Counted from the stretch's first letter, positions 35,125-46,055 are shown. The stretch is DNA of 64,000 nucleotides from Pararobbsia silviterrae (GCF_003628125.1 NZ_RBZU01000005.1:186001-250000), one strand, 5' to 3'. Notes: a model not told the origin generated them from the sequence alone. Program-made: numbers and translations.

Positions 35125-35940
35125 TCAGTACGGCGAGCGATCGAGCCGGATTTCCTGCAGCACGGTCGTTGCGATTTCCTCGATCGACTTGTGCGTCGAC
35201 GACAGCCACTTGATGCCCTCGCGGCGCATCATCGCCTCGGCCTCGTTGACTTCGTACCGGCAATTTTCGGGCGCCGCGTATTTGCTGCCCGGCCGCCGCT
35301 CGTTGCGTATCTCCGAGAGCCGGGTCGGATCGATCGTGAGTCCGAACAGTTTGCTCCGGTGATCGTAGAGCGCCGTGGGCAATTTGCCGCGCTCGAAGTC
35401 GTCGGGAATCAACGGGTAGTTCGCGGCCTTCACGCCGTACTGCATCGCGAGGTAGAGGCTCGTCGGCGTCTTGCCGCTGCGCGAGACGCCGACGAAGATC
35501 ACGTCGGCCTCGGCCAGGCTTCGATTGGACTGGCCGTCGTCGTGCGCGAGCGAGAAGTTGATCGCCTCGATCCGGTTCTTGTATTCCTCGGTATCGGCGT
35601 TGCCGTGACCCCGTCCCATCGCGTGGTTCGACTTCGTGTCGAGCTCGAGCTCGAGCGGCTGGATGAAGCTCTGGAACATATCCATCACGAGCGCTTGCGT
35701 GCCCTTGAGGATCTCGTTCGAGCCCGTGTCGACGAGCGTCGTGAAGACGATCGGACGCCGCTGCTCCTGAATCGCCGCCGCGTTGATTTTTTCGGCCGTC
35801 GCATACGCCTTGTCGTAGGAATCGACGAAGGGAACGCGAACTAGACGGAACTTGAGGTCAAATTGAGAGAGGATCGAATGCGCAAACGTTTCGGCAGTGA
35901 TACCTGTCCCGTCCGAGACGATGAATACGGTCGGCGGCAT
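35125..35940 (-). CDS. ppsR: PEP synthase regulatory protein (bifunctional kinase/pyrophosphorylase)
   Basis: DUF299-family enzyme that inactivates PEP synthase by ADP-dependent phosphorylation of a threonine and reactivates it by phosphate-dependent removal. The 271-residue protein starts PTVFIVSDGTGITAETFAHS and carries the P-loop-like GVSRSGKTPTSLYLAMQYG at about residue 150. LTIDPTRLSEIRNERR follows. It is divergent from its target ppsA, 326 bases away, the arrangement seen across beta- and gammaproteobacteria, which makes the functional assignment strong. Confidence 0.95.
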   Translation of the reverse strand: MPPTVFIVSDGTGITAETFAHSILSQFDLKFRLVRVPFVDSYDKAYATAEKINAAAIQEQRRPIVFTTLVDTGSNEILKGTQALVMDMFQSFIQPLELELDTKSNHAMGRGHGNADTEEYKNRIEAINFSLAHDDGQSNRSLAEADVIFVGVSRSGKTPTSLYLAMQYGVKAANYPLIPDDFERGKLPTALYDHRSKLFGLTIDPTRLSEIRNERRPGSKYAAPENCRYEVNEAEAMMRREGIKWLSSTHKSIEEIATTVLQEIRLDRSPY

Positions 35941-36266
35941 GAAGGCTTATCCGGATTGGAAAACGAGGCGGCGGCACGTGCGCGGCGTCCGCATGCACTC
36001 AAATGTGACACGGCGTACGCGCAATGCACCTATCTGTGGGTAGAATAGCGGGAAACTTGTGGGGTAAGCAATTGCGGGGCGGGGCGCGCGGCGCCGCGTC
36101 CACAGCGCCGCCGGATCGAACCGGCACACTTGACGTGTCTCGGGCGTTCTGTACACGCGATGGCTTATCCGACAGGTTGTGCGGTGTGATCGTCGTGCTC
36201 AATAGTGCGGCGCTTGCAAAGCCCCAATCGCGTGACCGTGTTTTTTCTACACTGTTAGGGGCTTTT
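35941..36266. other. Divergent ppsR / ppsA control region
   Basis: About 326 bases. The best plus-strand promoter is TTGACG (36130-36135) with TACACG (36152-36157), a 16-base spacer. A second AT-rich patch with TACACT lies at 36248-36253, too close to the start codon. The 10-base word GGCTTATCCG occurs at 35944-35953 and again at 36162-36171. I see no gene. Confidence 0.4.
36130..36157 (+). promoter_or_regulatory. Candidate promoter of ppsA
   Basis: The -35 TTGACG matches the consensus at 5 of 6 positions; the -10 TACACG at only 3 of 6, with 16-base spacing. The leader to the ppsA ATG would be about 100 nt. Confidence 0.35.
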
Positions 36267-38657
36267 ATGAACCACGCAGAACACGACGGCGCCTATGTCG
36301 TTCCGTTCGAAAACTTGCGTATGAACGACGTCGAAGTCGTAGGAGGCAAGAACGCATCACTCGGAGAAATGATCAGTCAGCTCGCTGGCGCCGGTGTACG
36401 GGTGCCGGGTGGGTTTGCGACGACCGCGCTCGCATTCCGTGACTTTCTCCATCACAACGCCCTCACCGAACGGATCGCGCAACGGCTCGATTCCCTGAAT
36501 ATCGATGACGTGAAAGCCCTCGCCGAAGCCGGCGCGGACATCCGTCAATGGATCGTCGACGCGCCGTTTCAGGCACGCCTCGAGCAAGAGATCCGCGACC
36601 ACTTCAAGCGCCTCGAAGCGGCTTCGCCGTCCGAGTTGTCGTTTGCCGTGCGTTCGTCCGCGACTGCCGAAGATCTGCCCGATGCTTCGTTCGCGGGGCA
36701 GCAGGAGTCCTATCTGAACGTGGTCGGCATCGACGACGTGCTCGATCGCATGAAGCACGTGTTCGCGTCGCTATACAACGATCGCGCGATCTCTTATCGC
36801 GTGCACAAGGGCTTTACGCATGCCGAAGTCGCGTTGTCGGCCGGTGTGCAGCGCATGGTCCGTTCCGATGTCGGTTCGGCCGGCGTCATGTTCACGCTCG
36901 ATACGGAAACCGGGTTCAAGGACGCCGTCTTCATCACGTCGAGCTACGGTCTCGGCGAAACCGTCGTGCAAGGGGCCGTGAACCCCGACGAGTTCTATGT
37001 GTTCAAGCCGACGCTCGCGCAAGGCCACTATCCGATCATTCGCCGCACGATCGGCTCGAAGCTCATCAAGATGGAATTCACGAAGCCCGGCGAACCGGGT
37101 CGCGTGAAGACGCTTGATGTCGCGCCCGAACTGCGCAATCGCTATTCGCTCAACGACGATGACGTGATCGAACTCGCGAAGTACGCGGTCATCATCGAAA
37201 AGCACTACGGTCGTCCGATGGACATCGAGTGGGGCAAGGACGGTCGCGACGGCAAGCTCTACATCCTTCAGGCACGTCCCGAAACGGTCAAGAGCCAGGC
37301 GAACGGCAAGGCCGAACATCGCTACAAGCTGCGCGGCAGCGCGCCGTTGCTCGCAACGGGGCGCGCGATCGGGCAGAAGGTCGGCGCGGGCCCCGTGCGC
37401 GTGATTCGCGATCCGTCGGAGATGGAACGCGTGCAGCCGGGCGACGTGCTCGTGGCCGATATGACGGACCCGAACTGGGAGCCGGTCATGAAGCGCGCGT
37501 CGGCGATCGTGACGAATCGCGGCGGACGGACCTGCCATGCGGCGATCATCGCGCGTGAACTCGGCGTGCCGGCCGTCGTCGGATGCGGCGACGCGACCGA
37601 GCTGCTCAAGGACGGCGCGCTCGTGACGGTGTCGTGCGTCGAGGGCGACGAGGGCAAGATCTACGACGGCCTCATCGAGACCGAGGTGACCGAGGTCCAG
37701 CGCGGCGAACTGCCCACGCCGCCCGTCAAGATCATGATGAACATCGGCAATCCGCAGCTCGCGTTCGACTTCAGCCAGTTGCCGAATGCAGGGGTGGGGC
37801 TCGCGCGTCTCGAGTTCATCATCAACAACAATATCGGCGTGCATCCGCGCGCGATCCTCGAATATCCGAACGTCGATCAGGATCTCAAGAAAGCGGTCGA
37901 AAGCATTGCGCGCGGCCATGCGTCGCCGCGTGCGTTCTATGTCGACAAGCTCGCCGAAGGGATCGCGACGATTGCGGCCGCGTTCTATCCGAAGCCCGTC
38001 ATCGTGCGCTTGTCCGACTTCAAGTCGAACGAGTACAAGAAGCTGATCGGCGGTTCGCGCTTCGAGCCCGACGAGGAAAATCCGATGCTCGGGTTCCGCG
38101 GCGCATCGCGGTATATCGCCGAGGATTTCGCGGCGGCGTTCGAAATGGAGTGCATCGCGCTGCGCCGTGTGCGTGAAGAGATGGGCCTCACGAACGTCGA
38201 GATCATGGTGCCGTTCGTGCGCACGGTGGGTCAGGCCGAACGCGTGGTCGGGCTGCTCGAGAAGTTCGGGCTCAAGCGCGGCACGCATGGCCTGCGCCTG
38301 ATCATGATGTGCGAAGTGCCGTCGAATGCGATCCTGGCCGACAAGTTCCTCGAACACTTCGACGGCTTTTCGATCGGGTCGAACGACCTCACGCAGCTCA
38401 CGCTCGGCCTCGATCGCGACTCCGGCATGGAACTGCTCGCGGTCGACTTCGACGAGCGCGATCCGGCCGTGCGTTTCATGTTGAGCCGCGCGATCGCCGA
38501 GTGCCGCAAGCAGAACAAGTACGTCGGTATTTGCGGTCAGGGTCCCTCGGATCATCCGGATTTCGCGAAGTGGCTCGCGGATGAAGGGATCGAATCGATT
38601 TCGCTGAATCCCGATTCGGTCATCGATACGTGGCAGGCGCTCGCGAAGTCGGCTTAG
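36267..38657 (+). CDS. ppsA: Phosphoenolpyruvate synthase
   Basis: Makes PEP, AMP and phosphate from pyruvate, ATP and water, for gluconeogenesis from C3 and C2 carbon. The ATG at 36267, behind an AGGGG Shine-Dalgarno, gives 796 residues, the usual size. An N-terminal ATP-grasp domain ([35 protein letters not shown]) is followed by the phosphohistidine domain with [20 protein letters not shown], where the His is phosphorylated and the preceding Thr is the PpsR target. The C-terminal TIM barrel has the [20 protein letters not shown] and [13 protein letters not shown] motifs. It is divergent from its regulator gene. Confidence 0.97.
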   Translation: MNHAEHDGAYVVPFENLRMNDVEVVGGKNASLGEMISQLAGAGVRVPGGFATTALAFRDFLHHNALTERIAQRLDSLNIDDVKALAEAGADIRQWIVDAPFQARLEQEIRDHFKRLEAASPSELSFAVRSSATAEDLPDASFAGQQESYLNVVGIDDVLDRMKHVFASLYNDRAISYRVHKGFTHAEVALSAGVQRMVRSDVGSAGVMFTLDTETGFKDAVFITSSYGLGETVVQGAVNPDEFYVFKPTLAQGHYPIIRRTIGSKLIKMEFTKPGEPGRVKTLDVAPELRNRYSLNDDDVIELAKYAVIIEKHYGRPMDIEWGKDGRDGKLYILQARPETVKSQANGKAEHRYKLRGSAPLLATGRAIGQKVGAGPVRVIRDPSEMERVQPGDVLVADMTDPNWEPVMKRASAIVTNRGGRTCHAAIIARELGVPAVVGCGDATELLKDGALVTVSCVEGDEGKIYDGLIETEVTEVQRGELPTPPVKIMMNIGNPQLAFDFSQLPNAGVGLARLEFIINNNIGVHPRAILEYPNVDQDLKKAVESIARGHASPRAFYVDKLAEGIATIAAAFYPKPVIVRLSDFKSNEYKKLIGGSRFEPDEENPMLGFRGASRYIAEDFAAAFEMECIALRRVREEMGLTNVEIMVPFVRTVGQAERVVGLLEKFGLKRGTHGLRLIMMCEVPSNAILADKFLEHFDGFSIGSNDLTQLTLGLDRDSGMELLAVDFDERDPAVRFMLSRAIAECRKQNKYVGICGQGPSDHPDFAKWLADEGIESISLNPDSVIDTWQALAKSA

Positions 38658-38681
38658 TGAGTAAAGATCCGGCATGGCGAT

Positions 38682-38712
38682 CCGAGGCTCGTGCGTCATG
38701 TACGAGCCTCGG
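38682..38712 (+). other. 11-bp hairpin in the ppsA 3' region
   Basis: CCGAGGCTCGT (38682-38692) and ACGAGCCTCGG (38702-38712) are perfect complements around a nine-base loop. No T-run follows. It starts 24 bases after the ppsA stop. Confidence 0.5.
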
Positions 38713-38867
38713 GGTGTGATGTCGCGTCGGGGTATCGAACGCGCTGATCCGTTGGGATCGCTTCGTGGATCGAGTCGGACAGATCCGCAGCCGGCATCGT
38801 GACGAGATCCCGGTGGACCGTTGCTTCGCTTCGCCGAGCGCAGCACGGCGGTCGACCGGACCCATTC

Positions 38868-38903
38868 AAACCGCCGCGCCGAAAGGCGCGGCGGTTTTGT
38901 TTT
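38868..38903 (+). terminator. Strong intrinsic terminator downstream of ppsA
   Basis: A perfect 13-bp stem, AAACCGCCGCGCC / GGCGCGGCGGTTT, closes on a GAAA tetraloop and is followed by TGTTTT. It lies 210 bases after the ppsA stop codon. Confidence 0.9.
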
Positions 38904-39007
38904 ATGCGGCGCATCGATGCGTCGACGCCTTAGAGGCGCGTCGTCGAACCACCCGACCGCGTCGATAGGCGCATGGGGCGATGATGGATGCCTATGGGGC
39001 GTTGTGC

Positions 39008-39013
39008 TATAAA
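39008..39013 (+). promoter_or_regulatory. Candidate -10 box for nfeD-SPFH
   Basis: TATAAA matches 5 of 6 consensus positions. TGGATG, 17 bases upstream, is a weak -35 (3 of 6). The transcript would begin near 39020, 28 bases before the start codon. Confidence 0.4.
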
Positions 39014-39047
39014 ACCCGAACACAACACAACGACATGCGGGGACCAG

Positions 39048-39476
39048 ATGCACTGGGTCAGCGGAATGTGGTGGATCGCAGTCGGCGCGCTGCTGATCGG
39101 CGAGCTCCTGACTGGGACGTTCTATTTGTTGATGGTCGCGTGCGGCTGCATCGCGGGCGGCTTAGTCCGCGTCGCGGGCGGTTCCGTCGAGCTGCAGTGG
39201 GCGATCGCCGCGCTGGTCGCCGCGCTCGCGGTCTATCTGCTTCAGCGCTCGCGGCGCGGCCGTGCGGTGCGCGTCAATCCCGAACACAATCCCGACATCA
39301 ACCTCGATATCGGCGCCACGCTCGATGTCGCCGGCTGGCGCGACGGCGCCGCGCGCGCGATGTATCGCGGCGCCGAGTGGGATGTCGAACTCGCGCCGGG
39401 CGAATCCGAGCATGCGGGGCGTTTTCGTATCGTCGCGGTACGCGGCAGCCGTCTCGTCGTACGCGACGCCACTTGA
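39048..39476 (+). CDS. NfeD-family membrane protein
   Basis: A 142-residue NfeD protein of the short (1b/YbbK-partner) type. Two or three hydrophobic segments cover about residues 1-70 (for example WWIAVGALLIGELLTGTFYL). A C-terminal soluble OB-fold domain follows (GATLDVAGWRDGAARAMYRG through GRFRIVAVRGSRLVV). The ATG at 39048 has a GGGGA Shine-Dalgarno. NfeD proteins form operons with SPFH/stomatin genes, as here with the next gene 18 bases away, and are thought to help build membrane microdomains. Confidence 0.88.
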   Translation: MHWVSGMWWIAVGALLIGELLTGTFYLLMVACGCIAGGLVRVAGGSVELQWAIAALVAALAVYLLQRSRRGRAVRVNPEHNPDINLDIGATLDVAGWRDGAARAMYRGAEWDVELAPGESEHAGRFRIVAVRGSRLVVRDAT

Positions 39477-39494
39477 AACCTACTGGGAGTCCCT

Positions 39495-40457
39495 ATGATC
39501 GATTCAGGGGTCATCGTTGTCGTATTGTTCGTCGTCGTCGTCGCATTGATCGTGCAGACCGTCAAGATCGTGCCGCAGCAGCATGCGTTCGTGCTCGAAC
39601 GCGTCGGACGATTCCATGCGGTGCTCGCACCGGGACTCACGATCGTCTTGCCGTTCGTCGATCGTATTGCGTACAAGCATTCGCTCAAGGAAGTGCCGCT
39701 CGAAGTGCCGAGCCAGATCTGTATCACGCGCGATAACACACAGTTGCAGGTCGACGGCGTGCTCTATTTTCAAATCACCGATCCGATGAAGGCGTCGTAC
39801 GGCACGAGCAATTATCTGATCGCGATCACGCAGCTCGCGCAGACGACGCTGCGTTCGGTCATCGGCAAGCTCGAGCTCGACAAGACGTTCGAGGAGCGCG
39901 ACGTCATCAATCACAGCGTCGTGACGGCGCTCGACGAGGCCGCGCAGAACTGGGGCGTCAAGGTGCTGCGCTATGAGATCAAGGATCTGACGCCGCCCAA
40001 GGAAATTCTTCATGCGATGCAGTCGCAGATCACGGCCGAGCGCGAAAAGCGTGCGCTGATCGCGGCGTCCGAGGGGCGTCGTCAGGAGCAGATCAACCTG
40101 GCCGCCGGTGCGCGCGAAGCCGCGATCCAGAAATCCGAGGGCGAGCGGCAGGCGGCGATCAACAAGGCGCAGGGCGAGGCCTCGGCGATTCTCGCGGTCG
40201 CCGAAGCGAATGCGCAGGCGATTCAGAAGATCGCGCTGTCGATCCAGGCCGCGGGCGGCATGGAGGCGGTCAACCTGAAGGTCGCCGAGCAATATGTGAC
40301 GGCGTTCGGCAATCTCGCGAAGACGGGCAACACGCTGATCGTGCCGGCCGATATGAGCGATATGAGCTCGATGATCGCGTCGGCGCTGACGATCGTCAAA
40401 CAGGGCGGAGCGAACTCAGGGCCGCTCGGCGGCGAATCGGCGAAGTCGCTGCGTTAG
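39495..40457 (+). CDS. SPFH/stomatin-family membrane protein (QmcA-like)
   Basis: A 320-residue protein with one N-terminal transmembrane anchor (about residues 5-23). The SPFH/band-7 domain follows (GRFHAVLAPGLTIVLPFVD, TRDNTQLQVDGVLYFQITDP), then a coiled-coil region rich in Ala, Glu and Gln (about residues 185-245) that mediates oligomerisation. It resembles E. coli QmcA/YbbK. Proteins of this type form large membrane rings and cooperate with an NfeD partner, here encoded immediately upstream. It converges on smpB after 213 bases. Confidence 0.92.
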   Translation: MIDSGVIVVVLFVVVVALIVQTVKIVPQQHAFVLERVGRFHAVLAPGLTIVLPFVDRIAYKHSLKEVPLEVPSQICITRDNTQLQVDGVLYFQITDPMKASYGTSNYLIAITQLAQTTLRSVIGKLELDKTFEERDVINHSVVTALDEAAQNWGVKVLRYEIKDLTPPKEILHAMQSQITAEREKRALIAASEGRRQEQINLAAGAREAAIQKSEGERQAAINKAQGEASAILAVAEANAQAIQKIALSIQAAGGMEAVNLKVAEQYVTAFGNLAKTGNTLIVPADMSDMSSMIASALTIVKQGGANSGPLGGESAKSLR

Positions 40458-40670
40458 AGGGGGCGGGCCGAGGGGGCTCGGGCAGATGGGCTTGGGCAGA
40501 CAGGCTCCGGCGCCGCTCTAGCGCCGTTCCGAGCAGCCTCCGGTGTCGATCGGGTGCGAGAGCGGCGGTCAGAGCGCGCACGAGCGAGCGCACGCGTTTC
40601 GTCCGCGATCCGTGCGCTTCGGGTTCGCTTCCGGTCCGCGGATCGTCCCGCCGCGCACGATGCGCCGTCG

Positions 40671-41117
40671 TCAGCGCGCCGTTTTCATCAGTTGGGCCTT
40701 CTCGCGCTGCCAGTCGCGGTTCTTCTCGGTTTCGCGCTTGTCATGAAGCTTCTTGCCTTTCGCGAGGCCGATCTCGCATTTGACGCGGCCTTTCGTATAG
40801 TGAAGATTCAGCGGCACGAGCGTGTAGCCGCGCTGTTCGACCTTGCCGATCAGTTTGCTGATCTCGTCGCCGTGGAGCAGCAGTTTGCGCGTGCGCAGCG
40901 GGTCGGGCTTGATATGCGTCGACGCACTGAGAAGCGGGCTGATATGTGCTCCAATCAGAAAGATTTCGGCGCCCTTGATGACGACGTAGGCTTCCTTGAT
41001 CTGAGAGCGTCCCGCGCGGATGGCCTTGACCTCCCACCCTTCGAGCACGAGGCCGGCCTCATGGCGTTCTTCGATGAAGTAATCGAAGAAGGCCTTTTTG
41101 TTATCGACAATGCTCAT
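40671..41117 (-). CDS. smpB: SsrA-binding protein SmpB
   Basis: Binds tmRNA and delivers it to stalled ribosomes for trans-translation. The 148-residue protein is of normal length, with [39 protein letters not shown] and the OB-fold segment [20 protein letters not shown]. The basic C-terminal tail ([20 protein letters not shown]) mimics mRNA in the ribosome channel. It is divergent from ratA with a 16-base palindrome between them, the usual smpB/ratA arrangement. The tmRNA gene itself is not in this window. Confidence 0.96.
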   Translation of the reverse strand: MSIVDNKKAFFDYFIEERHEAGLVLEGWEVKAIRAGRSQIKEAYVVIKGAEIFLIGAHISPLLSASTHIKPDPLRTRKLLLHGDEISKLIGKVEQRGYTLVPLNLHYTKGRVKCEIGLAKGKKLHDKRETEKNRDWQREKAQLMKTAR

Positions 41118-41131
41118 GGAGTCGGGCCTGA

Positions 41132-41147
41132 TAAAATCGCGATTTTA
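41132..41147. promoter_or_regulatory. 16-base palindrome between divergent smpB and ratA
   Basis: TAAAATCGCGATTTTA is perfectly self-complementary and puts a TAAAAT -10-like box on each strand. It lies 14 bases from the smpB start and 70 bases from the ratA start. It may be a symmetrical promoter core or an operator. Confidence 0.4.
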
Positions 41148-41217
41148 ACAAAGCGGCGCCCGGGTGACCGTCGCTTTGCTGGCACGCGCATGCGTCACAT
41201 TGACGCGCATTCTTGAT

Positions 41218-41655
41218 ATGGCAGACGTACAAAAAACTGTCCTGATCCGGCACTCGGCGGAACAGATGTTCGATTTGGTCACCGATGTGGCCGATTATCC
41301 GAACTTTCTGCCCTGGTGTGGAGGGGTCGACATTCGCCATCAAAGCGAAACGGGCGTCGAAGCGCGTATCGACATCCATTTCAAGGGCATCAAGCAGCAC
41401 TTCGCCACGCGTAACCGGCAGGAACGCCCGACACGGATCGATATGGAGTTCACCGACGGGCCTTTCAAGAAGTTCACGGGATTTTGGGCGTTTACACCGC
41501 TGCGCGCGGATGCGTGCAAGATCGAATTTGCGCTGCATTACGAATTTTCGAGCGTGATCCTCGAAAAACTGATCGGGCCGGTCTTCAGTCATATCGCGAA
41601 CACCTTCGTCGAATCGTTCATCAAGCGGGCCAATACGCGCTATGGCAAGTCGTGA
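41218..41655 (+). CDS. ratA: RatA-type START-domain protein (RatA/Coq10 family)
   Basis: A 145-residue single START/polyketide-cyclase domain (MADVQKTVLIRHSAEQMFDL, LPWCGGVDIRHQSETGVEAR, FTDGPFKKFTGFWAF). In E. coli RatA is described as a 50S-binding toxin that blocks subunit joining, while related Coq10 proteins bind ubiquinone. The linkage to smpB and rnfH is conserved, but the in vivo role is debated. The frame is open upstream to 41164, but family similarity starts at 41218. It overlaps the following rnfH-like gene by 14 bases. Confidence 0.9.
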   Translation: MADVQKTVLIRHSAEQMFDLVTDVADYPNFLPWCGGVDIRHQSETGVEARIDIHFKGIKQHFATRNRQERPTRIDMEFTDGPFKKFTGFWAFTPLRADACKIEFALHYEFSSVILEKLIGPVFSHIANTFVESFIKRANTRYGKS

Positions 41656-42004
41656 GCCGCTCGGCGCAACGCCGCCCGGGACCGTTCCCATCGAAATCTG
41701 CTACGCCTTGCCGGATGCGCAGACCCTCTTGGCGATCGAAGTCGAGGCCGGTTCGACCGTGCGGCAGGCGATCGAGCGCTCGGGCATCATTGCGCGCCAT
41801 CCCGAGATCGATCTGAGCACGTTGGCCGTCGGCGTGTTCGGCAAGATCGTCGCGCTCGACGCCGTCGTTTCGGCGGGCGATCGTGTCGAAATCTACCGGC
41901 CGCTCAAGGCCGATCCGAAAATGGCGCGCCAGCGCCGAGTCGAGAAAACACGCGCGACGTCCGTCGAGGGGCGCCGGTGGGTCGCCAAGGAACGCCGCCG
42001 CTAA
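41642..42004 (+). CDS. RnfH-family ubiquitin-like protein
   Basis: A 120-residue RnfH (UPF0125) protein with a beta-grasp fold. The core PIEICYALPDAQTLLAIEVE, AGSTVRQAIERSGI and AVVSAGDRVEIYRPLKADPK match the family, and the C-terminal 30 residues are basic and variable. The biochemical role is unknown; the family is named for occasional linkage to rnf genes. It overlaps ratA by 14 bases, the standard ratA-rnfH order, and ends 70 bases before the convergent azlD. Confidence 0.88.
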   Translation: MASREPLGATPPGTVPIEICYALPDAQTLLAIEVEAGSTVRQAIERSGIIARHPEIDLSTLAVGVFGKIVALDAVVSAGDRVEIYRPLKADPKMARQRRVEKTRATSVEGRRWVAKERRR

Positions 42005-42074
42005 GGTCGTCGCGGGCGGGCGGTGGGGCGGGCGATGGGGTGACCGAAATCGCGCCGCAACGATCACCCGGCGC

Positions 42075-42404
42075 TCAGGCGACCGCGTATTGCCACGCGA
42101 AGAACAATGCGAGTCCGAAGCCGATCGTCGCGAGCGCGTGACGCGTCGTGAAACCCACGATCGCGGTGCCGAGCGCGGCGACGAGTTGCGGATTGCGCCA
42201 GCTCAGCTCGGCGTCGCCGTGATGCGGCGCGATCACGATCGGGACGACGATCGCCGTCAAGACGGTGACGGGTACGAAGCCGAGCGCGGTCCGGACGATC
42301 GGGGCGAAACGGATGCGATGGCCGAGCAGCAACACGGACGCCTTGACGCAATACGTGACGATCGCCATGCCGACGATCATCAAAATGCCCGACGTCGTGC
42401 TCAT
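42075..42404 (-). CDS. azlD: AzlD-family branched-chain amino acid transport subunit
   Basis: Small 109-residue membrane protein with four hydrophobic segments (GILMIVGMAIVTYCVKASVL; ALGFVPVTVLTAIVVPIVIA; and two C-terminal ones). AzlD partners AzlC in export of branched-chain amino acids or analogues such as 4-azaleucine. The ATG complementary to 42402-42404 overlaps the azlC stop (ATGA). The frame is open further upstream through azlC, but that part is not membrane-like. Confidence 0.9.
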   Translation of the reverse strand: MSTTSGILMIVGMAIVTYCVKASVLLLGHRIRFAPIVRTALGFVPVTVLTAIVVPIVIAPHHGDAELSWRNPQLVAALGTAIVGFTTRHALATIGFGLALFFAWQYAVA

Positions 42405-43240
42405 GATGCGGTCCTCCGTTGTTGCCAGAGCGTGACGATGGTCCCGACCGCGACGCCCGCGAGGACGGCCGCGAGCAGCCCGAGCTGATAGGGCAGATGC
42501 CGCCATGCGTAGGCGAGTCCTCCCGCCACGATCGCGGCGAGCGCGAAGCGCGCGACGCGTGCCTGGGGCATCACGATCGCGATGAAGGTCGCGACCATCG
42601 CGAAATCGAGTCCGAGCGACTGGAGGCCGGGAAACGCCGCGCCGAACCAGAGCCCGATCAGCGTGAACGCCTGCCAGTTCAGATACATCGCGATGCCCGA
42701 GCCCAGAAAGTGCCAGTGCGCGACGGGCGAGCCTGGCGCGCGGCGTTCGTAGTCGATCGCCACCGCGAATGTCTCGTCGACGAGCAGCATGCCGAGCAAC
42801 GCGCGCCAGCGCAGCGGCAGGTGCGCGAGCCGCGGCGACAGCGATGCCGCGTAGAGCAGATGGCGGCCGTTGACGATCAGCGTCGTGAACCAGATGACCG
42901 GCAGCGCCGCATGGCTCGCGACGAGTCCCACGGCGATGAACTGGCTCGATCCCGCGAAGACGGCGAGCGACATCCATTGACCGAGCCAGGGGCCGAGCGC
43001 GTGGTTCGGCAGCGTCATGACGAGCGCGCCGAAAATGATGCCGAACGGCGCGGCGCCGACGAGCATCGGGATCGTGTCACGCATGCCGGCGATGAACGCG
43101 GCGCGACGCGCATGGGCCGGCGGCGCGCCCGCGGGGTCGGCCGAAGGCGTCGGCGCGGAGGCCGCGTGCGACGCGCGCGCATCGCGCGTGGGCGTCGGCC
43201 GCGGGGCCGTTCTCATCGGGTGGGTTGTTCGGGTCGTCAT
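42401..43240 (-). CDS. azlC: AzlC-family branched-chain amino acid exporter subunit
   Basis: A 279-residue membrane protein of the AzlC/YgaZ family. The first 45 residues are a Pro/Ala/Arg-rich cytoplasmic tail. The domain then begins AAFIAGMRDTIPMLVGAAPF and has FAGSSQFIAVGL, IVNGRHLLYAASLSP and about seven hydrophobic segments. With AzlD it forms an exporter (in E. coli, YgaZH exports valine). A shorter start at a later Met is possible because the tail is not conserved. It is 30 bases downstream of the EamA gene on the same strand. Confidence 0.9.
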   Translation of the reverse strand: MTTRTTHPMRTAPRPTPTRDARASHAASAPTPSADPAGAPPAHARRAAFIAGMRDTIPMLVGAAPFGIIFGALVMTLPNHALGPWLGQWMSLAVFAGSSQFIAVGLVASHAALPVIWFTTLIVNGRHLLYAASLSPRLAHLPLRWRALLGMLLVDETFAVAIDYERRAPGSPVAHWHFLGSGIAMYLNWQAFTLIGLWFGAAFPGLQSLGLDFAMVATFIAIVMPQARVARFALAAIVAGGLAYAWRHLPYQLGLLAAVLAGVAVGTIVTLWQQRRTAS

Positions 43241-43270
43241 CGTGCGTGAGTGCGTGATTCGGGCGCGTGG

Positions 43271-44260
43271 TCAATGAGTCGAGATCTCGGCTTCGTCCTC
43301 GATCCGGTGCGGCATCGGGTCCTCGGCCGCGTGGAGCCGTACCGACCAACTGACGCCCACGACGAGCAGGGCGATCGCGGCGACTTCGAGTCCGCGCGGC
43401 CAGCGCGCGTCGTAGGCGAATCCGTAGATGAGCGCGAACAAGGTTTCGAACACGATCATCTGCCCCGAGAGCGTGAGCGGCAGCCGCTTCGCGGCGGCGT
43501 TCCAGAGGCCGTTGCCGAGCCACGACGCGCCGACCGCGAGCACGAGGTTCAGCGTCCAGAACTGATGCCAGCGCGCATCGGGCAGCGCCGGCTGCACCAT
43601 GCCCGCGGGCAGCGCGGCGACGATCAACGCCAGCACGAGGCCGAGCAGGCCCGTGGCGATGCCCCAGAGCGTCGACCACTCGTGACCCGTGAATTGCGGG
43701 TTGCGCTGCAGGTAGCGCGCATTTTCGACGGCAAAGCCTGTCCAGCTTACGAGGGCGCCCACGGCGCAGAGCACGCCGACGATCTGCGAGCCGGTGCTCG
43801 TGGTGCCCGACGCGCTCGGCGCGCCGGCCGCGCCGAAAAACACGTCCGCATTGATGCATGCGATGCCCGCGAGCACGAGCCCAAGCGGCAGCGCGAGCCG
43901 CGCGAGCGGCACCGCACCGTGATCTCGGCGTCCGACGAGCGTGACGGTCACGGGCAGCACGCCGATGATCAGCGAGGTCGGAGCGATCCCGACCCGGTGG
44001 ACGGCTTCGGCGAGAAACACGTAGTAGGCGAGATTGCCGGTCAGCGCGAGCCGCAGCAATGTGAGCGCGTCGCGCATCGTCAGTTTCGGCCAGACCGTGC
44101 GCGCAATCGGGACGAACGCGAGCAGCGACACCGCGCCGTACATCATGTAGCGGCCCGCCGAGAGCAGCCACGGCGAGAAATCGGCGAGCAGGCGCGGGGC
44201 CAGAAAGACCGTGCCCCAGAGGGCGCCGGCCAGGATTCCGTAGATCACTCCGCGCTGCAT
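43271..44260 (-). CDS. EamA/DMT-superfamily exporter
   Basis: A 329-residue inner-membrane protein with ten predicted hydrophobic segments arranged as two EamA repeats (starting GVIYGILAGALWGTVFLAP and VGVLCAVGALVSWTGFAVE). This family exports amino acids, nucleosides or other metabolites; no substrate can be inferred from sequence. The neighbouring azlCD on the same strand suggests a shared amino-acid efflux theme, but that is inference. The 177 bases to the divergent guaB contain the guaB promoter. Confidence 0.85.
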   Translation of the reverse strand: MQRGVIYGILAGALWGTVFLAPRLLADFSPWLLSAGRYMMYGAVSLLAFVPIARTVWPKLTMRDALTLLRLALTGNLAYYVFLAEAVHRVGIAPTSLIIGVLPVTVTLVGRRDHGAVPLARLALPLGLVLAGIACINADVFFGAAGAPSASGTTSTGSQIVGVLCAVGALVSWTGFAVENARYLQRNPQFTGHEWSTLWGIATGLLGLVLALIVAALPAGMVQPALPDARWHQFWTLNLVLAVGASWLGNGLWNAAAKRLPLTLSGQMIVFETLFALIYGFAYDARWPRGLEVAAIALLVVGVSWSVRLHAAEDPMPHRIEDEAEISTH

Positions 44261-44405
44261 TCGACGTGTCCTCGTTCATATGCGTGTCGTTGAAGAGCGC
44301 ACAGACTAGAGCCCGCGGTCGCGCGCCGTCTTGTGAAATTCTGCAGACCGGGCGGTAAAACCTGCAGTTTCAAGGGGCTGCGACAACGAATCGGCAAGCT
44401 TCGCG

Positions 44406-45898
<1,493 letters not shown>

Positions 45899-46055
45899 GC
45901 GCTTGCGCGTCAGGGCCGTGCGCCACGCGAGGGTTGCGGGGGCCGGGCGCGTTGCATGCTGCATGTCGCGGGTCAGCCGCACGCTACGATGTGCGCGCTG
46001 ACGTGTGCGCGGATGCGCGGATACCGGGCGTGCTCGCGCCAACAGGGAGACAGCG

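Larger units (their letters stand above)
38658..39047. other. Intergenic region ppsA / nfeD
   Basis: About 390 bases holding an 11-bp hairpin (38682-38712), a strong terminator (38868-38903) and the putative promoter of the nfeD-SPFH pair (TATAAA at 39008-39013). The stretch between the two hairpins has no convincing reading frame and could be 3' UTR or a small RNA. Confidence 0.5.

Noticed and set aside
35944-36171. Ten-base direct repeat GGCTTATCCG flanking the ppsR/ppsA promoter region
   Set aside because: Only two short copies far apart with no symmetry; could be chance and no regulator is suggested.
40671-41117. tmRNA gene expected near smpB
   Set aside because: No tmRNA-like structure or tag sequence was recognised near smpB, although my visual search for RNA genes is limited.
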